From a virus, in IMG/VR virus record IMGVR_UViG_3300020162_000556, positions 1 to 30,602 of that record: a stretch of 30,602 bases of DNA; one strand, 5' to 3'. Both the position numbers and the translations under genes were made by a program. The notes under the pieces were generated by a model. It did no database searches. It was not told where the DNA came from and worked only from the letters and a program-made list of their open reading frames with translations. Positions 14,079 through 21,334 of this stretch are shown here, in pieces; position 1 is the first letter of the stretch, and every line of letters starts with the position of its first letter.

Positions 14079-15797
14079 ATGGCCATTGTAAGTATTTCGC
14101 AAATCAAACATCGCAGGGGTAAACTAGAAGATTTACCTCAATTAGCTTCCGGAGAACTGGGGTGGGCCACTGACTCACGCAGATTATTCATTGGTAATGG
14201 ACTTACCAATGCTGAAGAAAATGCTCCAGAAATAGGCAATACTGAGGTATTAACAGAATACAGTAATCTACTGGACCAGTTGGAAACATATACCTACAAA
14301 GGTGCGGCTGCCGGATACAATGTGTTTACTGGTCGCAATCAAGCTACTATTGTACGAACAATGCAAGAGAAGTTTGATGACATGGTAAATGTCAAAGACT
14401 TTGGTGCAGTTGGCGATGGCTCAACTGACGACACTGCGGCTATTAATCGTGCATTGAATGAATTATTTTGCCGAGAGTTAAACGTAGAAATTAGACGTGC
14501 ATTATATTTTCCGGCTGGAACATATTTAATTGGAACAGCCGCGTATCAGGCGCTGTTCCCATTCGAAACTCTTTACATTAAAATCCCAACTTATGCAACT
14601 ATGATTGGGGATGGTATGGATTGTACATTTATTAAACAAAGCACCACCGCTTCGACCTATACAGCTATACTAAGCGACAACCGACAACAGATAGGCACGG
14701 CACAGGGCCTGGGTGGTGGAGTAACTTCTAAATATATCGATATACGTGATATAACATTTCAACAAGAACTTGGTAGTAACCAAGATGTATTCTTAATGGA
14801 TTATGCAATTGAAACAAGTTTTTCCCGTGTAAAATTTCAAGGACCATTTACCAGTACTGTTGATACCTCATACATAACTTCATCTTCATCAAGCAAGGCT
14901 TGTTTGAGAATTAACTCATTAACTGATGGTGCTCCGATCAATGTGAGATTTACTGATTGTGAATTTAACGGGCATACGTATGGAGTAGTTGGTATTAAAT
15001 CACACAATGGTATAAAGTTTGATCATTGTTATTTTAATTATCTTTACACTGGGTGTAAGTTTGGTGAAAGTCCTACTAGTACCGAAACCGCTCGTGTTAA
15101 TATTACAAACAGTGTATTTGATAAAATATTTAATGAAGGTATACACGGTTATGTAGCGGCTAATGTTGCGGTTACATCAGCATTCAACACCTTCCTGGAT
15201 GTGGGAACGCAATTAGCGGGTGCGGCGGCATCTACAGCCACAACGTCTGTTATTAAATATGAATCTGGTAACTGTGCCAGCTTTGGTGACTTCTTTGCTA
15301 GAACAGATGCTTGCGTCACTACAAGTAAATTACCAAGAGTTGATCACACTACAGGTGCAAACTTTTCAGTAATACCAGGCAATGGATTACAGACTGGATA
15401 TTATCATATACAAGCAGGTAAGTCAATTACATTACTTAATAATATATCTGCTGCCACCACAACTGGTATAACTTTTATTCCATATGCAACAAATGGATCA
15501 GACCCTACTTCAGTTATTGGTGCCTGGATTGATTATGCTATTATTAGATCTGGTAGAGGTGTTCGAGCTGGTACATTAATACTTGCTATGGATACCAACG
15601 GGGTTCAACTTGTTGATAATGTATTTGCCAACAGCAATGGATCAGCATTTCAAACTGGTATCGACAGCACCAACTCTACTCCTGTGGGTGTAACGTTCAC
15701 TGCCACGATTGCTAGTGGTGTAACTACCGTGTACTATACTACCACCAGCACTGGTCAACCCGCTACTATGCGATATCAAATTCGATATTTTTCATAA
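14079..15797 (+). CDS. Tailspike with Mtd-like N-terminus and pectate-lyase-type beta-helix
   Basis: A 572-residue tailspike. Residues 1-41 match the phage-particle-attachment type domain seen at the start of the Bordetella phage Mtd and many tail fibres (QIKHRRGKLEDLPQL, then GELGWATDSRRLFIGNG). A linker follows, then NVKDFGAVGDGSTDDTAAIN (about 104-123), the classic opening of a pectate_lyase_3 parallel beta-helix. Repeated coils run to about residue 430 (for example ITFQQELGSN, FTDCEFNG, ITNSVFDKIF). The C-terminal ~140 residues are a separate beta domain. Such spikes bind and often cleave surface polysaccharide; catalytic acids cannot be placed with confidence. It has its own late-type promoter. 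Confidence 0.87.
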   Translation: MAIVSISQIKHRRGKLEDLPQLASGELGWATDSRRLFIGNGLTNAEENAPEIGNTEVLTEYSNLLDQLETYTYKGAAAGYNVFTGRNQATIVRTMQEKFDDMVNVKDFGAVGDGSTDDTAAINRALNELFCRELNVEIRRALYFPAGTYLIGTAAYQALFPFETLYIKIPTYATMIGDGMDCTFIKQSTTASTYTAILSDNRQQIGTAQGLGGGVTSKYIDIRDITFQQELGSNQDVFLMDYAIETSFSRVKFQGPFTSTVDTSYITSSSSSKACLRINSLTDGAPINVRFTDCEFNGHTYGVVGIKSHNGIKFDHCYFNYLYTGCKFGESPTSTETARVNITNSVFDKIFNEGIHGYVAANVAVTSAFNTFLDVGTQLAGAAASTATTSVIKYESGNCASFGDFFARTDACVTTSKLPRVDHTTGANFSVIPGNGLQTGYYHIQAGKSITLLNNISAATTTGITFIPYATNGSDPTSVIGAWIDYAIIRSGRGVRAGTLILAMDTNGVQLVDNVFANSNGSAFQTGIDSTNSTPVGVTFTATIASGVTTVYYTTTSTGQPATMRYQIRYFS

Positions 15798-15819
15798 CTA
15801 ACCAGAATACGAGATATAA

Positions 15820-16278
15820 TTGAGTGAGTCTATTTGGTTTCAAAAACCCGATGTCAGGATGGCAATCTGGCGTGAACTACGGCAACAATTGGATACCCTA
15901 TCACTGTGTGATGCCTTGAAAGAAACCTCCAATCTCTGGAGTTTCGCCCCCTACGTCGACCACTATTTGGATTCCCATGATGTTAGCCGGTGGCCAAGTC
16001 CTTGGGAATTATTGACTGAAAATTATTATTGCGACCTTGCAAAAACGCTAGGAATGTTATATACTGTAGCACTAAGCAAACACAACGTTAATCAGTTGGA
16101 ATTGCGTGTATTATATGATGAACATAAGAAAGAACAAGTGAATATAGTAGTGGTTAATAATAAACATGTTATAAATTATCACTTCAATGAAGTTGTAAAT
16201 ACGACTGTTATCGGTGCTCACTGTATTACTAAGCACTGCTATACTCCCACTGATTTAAATATTGAACAATACTACTAA
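15820..16278 (+). CDS. Conserved-looking hypothetical protein, 152 residues, TTG start
   Basis: The frame begins with TTG at 15820, with only a weak purine stretch (GAGAT) upstream; no ATG is available nearby. The protein has a Trp-rich first half (SIWFQKPDVRMAIW, then RWPSPWELLTENYYCDLAKT). In the second half VLYDEHKKEQVNIVVVNNK and YHFNEVVN could be beta strands. I have an impression of similar WPSPWELL...YYCDLA segments in other phage proteins, but cannot name a family. It sits between the tailspike and the NrdA gene, 12 nt before the latter, so it may share a transcript with the reductase operon. Function unknown. Confidence 0.6.
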   Translation: MSESIWFQKPDVRMAIWRELRQQLDTLSLCDALKETSNLWSFAPYVDHYLDSHDVSRWPSPWELLTENYYCDLAKTLGMLYTVALSKHNVNQLELRVLYDEHKKEQVNIVVVNNKHVINYHFNEVVNTTVIGAHCITKHCYTPTDLNIEQYY

Positions 16279-16290
16279 TGGAGCCAGTCA

Positions 16291-18597
16291 ATGAGTCAAC
16301 AACAGATTTTAGTCACTAAAAGAAACGGCAATAAAGAGCCGCTCAACATCGAGAAGTTACACAAGGTTGTATTTTGGGCCACTGAGAATTTAAACAATGT
16401 CAGTGCCAGCGAAGTAGAAATTAAAAGTCATATACAATTCTATACTGGTATCAAGACTGGTGTCATTCAAGAAACTCTTATCAAGAGTGCGGCTGATTTA
16501 ATTAGCGAAGAACATCCTGGATATCAGTATGTGGCTGGGCGGTTGATCAATTATCATCTGCGTAAGGAAATTTACAATAGTATTGAACCGTGGCCACTAC
16601 TACAACTGATCAAACGCAATGTAGAGATTGGTTACTATGACAAAGAAATCTTAGAGTTATATACCGAAGATGAAATTAACAAGTTGGACAAATATATTGA
16701 TCACGAACGTGACATGAAGTTTACCTATGCCGCTATGGAACAATGGCGCGGCAAATATCTGGTTAAGAATCGTGTTACTGGAGAGATGTATGAAACTCCA
16801 CAAGTGGCTTACATGATGATTGCGGCCACATTGTTTGCTGACTATCCGGCAGAAACTAGATTGACTTGGATTAAAGATTACTATGATGCGGTAAGTCAAC
16901 ATTACATTAGTTTGCCTACTCCCATGATGGCCGGCTTGCGAACTCCACAACGTCAATTCAGCAGTTGTGTGTTAATTGAAACTGATGACAGCCTGGACAG
17001 CATCAGTGCTACCAGTGCCAGCATTGTTCGTTATGTGAGTCAGAAAGCCGGTATTGGTATTGGTGCTGGCCGTATTCGTGCCTTGGGTAGTCCAATTCGT
17101 CGCGGGGATGCATACCATACTGGCGTTATTCCTTTCTACAAGGTATTCCAAGCAGCCACACGTAGTTGTAGTCAAGGTGGGGTACGTAACGGTGCAGCCA
17201 CACTATACTATCCAATTTGGCATTTAGAAGTAGAAGACTTGTTGGTATTGAAAAACAACAAAGGTACCGACGACAATCGCATCCGTCACATGGATTACGG
17301 TGTGCAGTTTAACAAACTCATGTATGAACGTTTGTTAACTGGTGGTGACATTACATTGTTTAGCCCACACGACGTGCCTGACATGTATGATGCATTTTTT
17401 GCAGATCAAGATAAGTTTAAAGAGTTATACGAACGTGCTGAACGTAATACTAGACTTAAGAAAAAGACCATCAAGGCAGTGGATTTGTTCACTGCATTTA
17501 TGAATGAACGCAAAGACACTGGACGTATCTACTTAATGAATGTGGATCACGCCAATACTCATGGATCATTCAAACCTGACCTTGCCCCAATCAAAATGAG
17601 CAATCTATGCTGTGAGATTACATTACCCACAGTGCCGTTGACTGACATTAACGACGAGAATGGCCGTATCGCATTATGCACATTGTCAGCAATTAATTGG
17701 GGATTGATCAAAGACCCACGAGATTTTGAGAAATACTGTGCGTTAGCGGTACGTGGATTAGATAGTTTGTTAAGTTATCAAAATTATCCCATCAAGGCAG
17801 CACAGATAGCAACCCAAGAGTTTAGGCCATTGGGTGTGGGTATTGTTAACTTTGCGTATTGGTTGGCCAAGAATGATGTTAGCTACACTGATCCAGCGGC
17901 ATTAGATCTAGTTAATCAGTATGCTGAAGCCTGGAGTTATTATCTAATCAAAGCAAGTGCAGATCTTGCAGTAGAGAAAGGTGCCTGTACTCGTAGTAAA
18001 GATACCAAGTATGGCGATGGAATTTTGCCGGTAGATACATACAAGACAGAAGTAGATGAACTAATTACTGATAAGTTAACAATGCCATGGGAAGAATTAA
18101 GGAAACAGTTACGTACCACAGGAATTCGCAATGCTACATTGATGGCGTTAATGCCCAGTGAAACCAGTGCTCAGATCAGTAATAGCACCAACGGTGTAGA
18201 ACCACCACGTAGTTATGTAAGTATCAAACAAAGTAAAGATGGATCGTTAAAACAAGTGGTACCAGAGTATCGTAAGTTAAAAAACAAATATGAGTTGTTG
18301 TGGGATCAAAAGAGTCCAGAAGGATACTTGAAGATCATGGCTGTATTGCAAAAATATATTGATCAAAGCATCAGTGTTAATACCAGCTACAATCCCAAGT
18401 TCTATGAGGAAGAAAAGATCCCCATGAGTGAAATGTTTAAGCACTTGGTTATGTGCTATAAGTATGGTATCAAGACATTGTATTACTTCAACACATATGA
18501 TGGGCAAGGTGAGATGGATGTTGGTAGTATAGTAATTGAAGCATCAGCGCCTGGCATCAACGAATCAGAAGAAATATGTGACAGTTGCGCCATTTAA
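16291..18597 (+). CDS. nrdA: Ribonucleoside-diphosphate reductase class Ia, large subunit
   Basis: A 768-residue NrdA, close to the E. coli length. The N-terminal ATP-cone begins with ILVTKRNGNKEPLNIEKLHK. Active-site residues match the E. coli enzyme with a shift of one: C226 (SSCVL), N438 and C440 (SNLCCEI), E442, and C463 (LCTLSAINW). The radical-transfer tyrosine pair is in TLYYFNTYDG. The C-terminus ends CDSCAI, giving the shuttle dithiol that reloads the active site, here in CxxC spacing. It reduces NDPs to dNDPs for phage DNA synthesis with the NrdB encoded 12 nt downstream. The ribosome site is GGAG upstream of the ATG. Confidence 0.97.
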   Translation: MSQQQILVTKRNGNKEPLNIEKLHKVVFWATENLNNVSASEVEIKSHIQFYTGIKTGVIQETLIKSAADLISEEHPGYQYVAGRLINYHLRKEIYNSIEPWPLLQLIKRNVEIGYYDKEILELYTEDEINKLDKYIDHERDMKFTYAAMEQWRGKYLVKNRVTGEMYETPQVAYMMIAATLFADYPAETRLTWIKDYYDAVSQHYISLPTPMMAGLRTPQRQFSSCVLIETDDSLDSISATSASIVRYVSQKAGIGIGAGRIRALGSPIRRGDAYHTGVIPFYKVFQAATRSCSQGGVRNGAATLYYPIWHLEVEDLLVLKNNKGTDDNRIRHMDYGVQFNKLMYERLLTGGDITLFSPHDVPDMYDAFFADQDKFKELYERAERNTRLKKKTIKAVDLFTAFMNERKDTGRIYLMNVDHANTHGSFKPDLAPIKMSNLCCEITLPTVPLTDINDENGRIALCTLSAINWGLIKDPRDFEKYCALAVRGLDSLLSYQNYPIKAAQIATQEFRPLGVGIVNFAYWLAKNDVSYTDPAALDLVNQYAEAWSYYLIKASADLAVEKGACTRSKDTKYGDGILPVDTYKTEVDELITDKLTMPWEELRKQLRTTGIRNATLMALMPSETSAQISNSTNGVEPPRSYVSIKQSKDGSLKQVVPEYRKLKNKYELLWDQKSPEGYLKIMAVLQKYIDQSISVNTSYNPKFYEEEKIPMSEMFKHLVMCYKYGIKTLYYFNTYDGQGEMDVGSIVIEASAPGINESEEICDSCAI

Positions 18598-18609
18598 TCA
18601 AAGAGAGCT

Positions 18610-19755
18610 ATGACAAATTCGGTATTCCCATTAAACAAGAAAAAATCTCATTTACAAGCATTAGCATTTTTAGATCCTGATGGTGGAGTTGCTATACAAC
18701 GCTATGAAGAACTAAAATACAAACAGTTTGAGAAGTTAACTGAACGACAAATTGGATTCTTTTGGCAACCCACTGAGGTAGATGTGTTGCGTGACGCCAA
18801 GGACTTTAAAGACCTCAACGACCATGAGCAACACATCTTCACTAGTAATCTGAAACGACAAATTTTGTTGGATAGTGTGCAGGGTCGCAGTCCCAACTTG
18901 GCTTTTCTGCCTTTGGCGTCCATACCAGAGATTGAGACCTGGATTGAGACTTGGAGTTTTAACGAAACCATTCATAGTAGAAGTTATACACATATTATCC
19001 GCAATATCTATTCTGATCCTGGTAAAATATTTGATGAGTTAACTGACATCAAAGAGATTATGGAATGTGCCAAAGACATCAGTAAGTACTATGATGAACT
19101 AATTGAATACAGTTTGTGGTATCGTTTATTTGGAGTTGGTACACATACTGTTACCAATAAACGCGGTACTCAAACTAAAGAGATCAAAATGTATGAGCTA
19201 AAGCGATTGCTTTGGCTTGCCATTAACAGTGTTAATGTATTAGAGGGTATTCGTTTCTATGTGAGTTTTGCGTGTAGTTGGGCGTTTGCTGAACTTAAAA
19301 AGATGGAAGGCAATGCCAAAATTATCAAACTAATCTGCCGTGATGAAAATTTGCATTTGGCCAGTACACAGACATTGCTTAAAATATTACCCAAAGATGA
19401 TCCTGTATTTGAAAAGATTGCAGAAGAAACCAAAACTGAATGTGAAGCAATGTTTATTGCGGCCGCAGACCAAGAGAAGGCTTGGGCAAAGTATCTGTTC
19501 AAGGATGGTAGCATGATTGGACTTAATGAACAATTGTTATCAGAATATGTAGAATGGGTTGCTCATAGACGTATGACTGCCGCAGGATTGAAAAGTCCGT
19601 TCAAAGTCAATGGTGATCCATTGCCCTGGACTGCCAAATGGATCAGCGGTGGTGAAGTTCAAGTGGCTCCTCAGGAAACCGAAATAAGTAGTTATATTAT
19701 TGGCGGAGTAAAACAAGATATAGATACAAATACGTTTAAGGGAATGTCACTATAA
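18610..19755 (+). CDS. nrdB: Ribonucleoside-diphosphate reductase class Ia, small subunit
   Basis: A 381-residue NrdB. The di-iron and radical site is intact: D88 (ILLDSVQGR), E119 and H122 (FNETIHSRSY), the radical tyrosine Y126 (SRSYTHI), and the later E/H pair in CRDENLHLAS. The numbers run four higher than in E. coli R2 (D84, E115, H118, Y122). It generates the tyrosyl radical that starts catalysis in NrdA. It follows NrdA with a GAGAG ribosome site. Its stop overlaps the glutaredoxin ATG by one base (TAATG), so the three redox genes are coupled. Confidence 0.96.
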   Translation: MTNSVFPLNKKKSHLQALAFLDPDGGVAIQRYEELKYKQFEKLTERQIGFFWQPTEVDVLRDAKDFKDLNDHEQHIFTSNLKRQILLDSVQGRSPNLAFLPLASIPEIETWIETWSFNETIHSRSYTHIIRNIYSDPGKIFDELTDIKEIMECAKDISKYYDELIEYSLWYRLFGVGTHTVTNKRGTQTKEIKMYELKRLLWLAINSVNVLEGIRFYVSFACSWAFAELKKMEGNAKIIKLICRDENLHLASTQTLLKILPKDDPVFEKIAEETKTECEAMFIAAADQEKAWAKYLFKDGSMIGLNEQLLSEYVEWVAHRRMTAAGLKSPFKVNGDPLPWTAKWISGGEVQVAPQETEISSYIIGGVKQDIDTNTFKGMSL

Positions 19756-20003
19756 TGCTAACGATCTACAGTAAAGCCAATTGCCCATATTGCACCATGG
19801 CTAAAACTTATTTAATCAACAAGAACATTAATTTCACAGAAGTCAAGATTGATGAGAATCTGGAAGCTCGTGAATTTATGTTAAGTGAGGGGCACAGATC
19901 AGTGCCGCAAATTTATAAAAACGGGCAACTATTTGTGGCTGGTGGATATCAAGGGCTAATTGGGCTTACTGAATCCGTATTACTTTCTAAATTGGAGATA
20001 TAA
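19755..20003 (+). CDS. Glutaredoxin
   Basis: An 82-residue single-domain glutaredoxin. The active site is C10-P-Y-C13 after the first strand (LTIYSKANCPYC), and RSVPQIYKNG holds the cis-proline; GGYQGL is the glutathione-site loop typical of the family. It reduces the C-terminal dithiol of NrdA, as E. coli Grx and T4 NrdC do. Overlap of one base with NrdB upstream and one base with the next gene downstream ties it to the operon. Whether glutathione or a thioredoxin reductase is its electron source cannot be told. Confidence 0.93.
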   Translation: MLTIYSKANCPYCTMAKTYLINKNINFTEVKIDENLEAREFMLSEGHRSVPQIYKNGQLFVAGGYQGLIGLTESVLLSKLEI

Positions 20004-20293
20004 TGTTATTAATCAAAACTGGATATAAAGTGGGTGATTTAGTCAGCGTGAAGATCGTTACTGCTGAGGAAATTATTGCTAGACTTAAAGAAGAAACTGA
20101 CACATCATACACATTTGAACGCCCGGTCAGCCTGGTTCCTGGCCCTAAAGGTATGTCAATTGTTCCTTACTTAATGACTGCGGATGTAGCTGAAGCTATG
20201 ACCCTAGACAAAACCAAAGTAATCACTGTGGCAAAAACCAACAAAGAAATCGAAACCTCTTATATACAGGCCACCACTGGTATTTCCATATAA
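20003..20293 (+). CDS. Small beta-barrel protein, Sm-like (tentative)
   Basis: A 96-residue protein that starts on the last base of the glutaredoxin stop. GYKVGDLVSVKIVTAEEIIARLKEE reads as the beta1-beta2 region of a small barrel of the Sm/SH3 kind, followed by a strand with FERPVSLVPG and a loop with KGMSIVPYL. Small Sm-like proteins are encoded by several marine T4-like phages, usually near structural genes. RNA binding or a virion role are both possible. I am moderately sure of the fold and unsure of the function. The late-type octamer of the next unit overlaps its stop codon. Confidence 0.5.
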   Translation: MLLIKTGYKVGDLVSVKIVTAEEIIARLKEETDTSYTFERPVSLVPGPKGMSIVPYLMTADVAEAMTLDKTKVITVAKTNKEIETSYIQATTGISI

Positions 20294-20296
20294 ATA
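20289..20296 (+). promoter_or_regulatory. T4-type late promoter octamer TATAAATA
   Basis: An exact octamer overlapping the TAA of the Sm-like gene. The start near 20302 gives a leader with GTGAGG before the PAAR ATG at 20320. It separates the redox operon from the baseplate module. Confidence 0.65.
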
Positions 20297-20319
20297 CTAA
20301 TACAGTGAGGTAATAATGT

Positions 20320-20595
20320 ATGCCAGCAGTAGTCAGGAAGGACGATCAAAATAACGCAGGTGGGTTAGCCACATCAATGGTAGTGCCATCTGTTCTTATT
20401 AACGACAAACCATGCGCGGTAGTCGGTACGATTATATCTCCACATTCACCCTTTGGTACATCACATGCAGCCGCGGTTATTACTGTGGGAAATAGTACAG
20501 TATTAGTTGAAGGTAAACCAATTGCTTATGTAGGTAGTCCAAATTCATGTGGACACAGTATGGCAACTGGTAGCCCTGACGTAATGGTAGGATAA
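20320..20595 (+). CDS. PAAR-motif spike-tip protein
   Basis: A 91-residue protein of the PAAR type: MPAVVRKDDQNNAGG at the start, VPSVLINDKPCAVVG, then VEGKPIAYVG and a final CGHSMATGSPDVMVG. These repeated short strands fold into a sharp cone that caps the central spike of contractile tails and type VI systems and holds one metal ion by His and Cys; H444-type numbering cannot be given, but candidate ligands here are the His residues of SPHSPFGTSH and the C/H of SCGHS. It heads the baseplate module and is followed four bases later by the peptidase gene. The call is firm. Confidence 0.88.
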   Translation: MPAVVRKDDQNNAGGLATSMVVPSVLINDKPCAVVGTIISPHSPFGTSHAAAVITVGNSTVLVEGKPIAYVGSPNSCGHSMATGSPDVMVG

Positions 20596-20599
20596 CGTT

Positions 20600-21334
20600 A
20601 TGCCTTGCTCGGTTGTTTCCCCATCTTCTACCACTGGTTTTACACCAGTGGTGGTGCCACCAGCGAACAGTACCACACCAGGAGTCTCTAGCGGAGCAGA
20701 TTCACCAACAGTTGGTGGCCCCCCATATTCTCCGCCTGGTAGTTGTGATATGCCAGCTGATGGATATGACGGTACTGAAGTATATGCAAAACAAATTAGT
20801 AAAAATTTTACATTAGGTCAATTTTCAACTAAGGCCGTCGTTCGCGGCCACAAAATTGTAACTAGTCGATGCGCTGGACCACCAACAGCATTCACACCAC
20901 AACAGATAGCTTGTAATTTATCATATCTAGCAAAAACATTAATGGATCCTATCAGTGATAAAATGAAAGCAGATGGGCGTACTGGTTTTATAATTACTAG
21001 CGGATTTCGTCCCGGCACTGGCGGCGACACCAGTGATCATGCTAGAGGAATGGCTTGCGACTTCCAACCATCTGGCGGATGGTTGGAATCTTATAGAGTA
21101 GATTTAATTAAATGGATAATGTCAACACTGGGTACAAGTGTTAGACAAGTAATTTTTGAAAAGTCTGTTCCTAATGGTGCATTGGGATGGATACATGTGG
21201 CTGTAGTTGTGCCAGGATACCCAAAGCACTCAGGCCAAATTCTGACCTGTGTTGATGCTGACAAGCAAAAACTCGCAACATACACCCCTGGTCTGCCAGG
21301 ACAGGCTGGTGTTCCTTATACGGTGAGATCATGA
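20600..21334 (+). CDS. M15-type peptidase domain protein, probable tail-associated cell-wall enzyme
   Basis: A 244-residue protein. Residues 1-55 are a Pro/Ser/Thr-rich, probably flexible lead. From about 60 on, it has the D-Ala-D-Ala carboxypeptidase layout: ITSGFRPGTG (R137), SDHARGMACDF with H147 and D154 as zinc ligands, and GWIHVAV with H199 as the third. M15 enzymes cut peptidoglycan peptides. Sitting between the PAAR gene and a large hub-like gene, it may be the counterpart of the T4 gp5 tail lysozyme, opening the wall during injection; an endolysin role is the alternative. Its stop overlaps the next ATG (ATGA). Confidence 0.82.
   Translation: MPCSVVSPSSTTGFTPVVVPPANSTTPGVSSGADSPTVGGPPYSPPGSCDMPADGYDGTEVYAKQISKNFTLGQFSTKAVVRGHKIVTSRCAGPPTAFTPQQIACNLSYLAKTLMDPISDKMKADGRTGFIITSGFRPGTGGDTSDHARGMACDFQPSGGWLESYRVDLIKWIMSTLGTSVRQVIFEKSVPNGALGWIHVAVVVPGYPKHSGQILTCVDADKQKLATYTPGLPGQAGVPYTVRS

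Noticed and set aside
15773-15792. Hairpin ATATC...GATAT plus T-rich end near the tailspike stop as terminator
   Set aside because: Only five A-T-rich pairs and a short T run; too weak to call.
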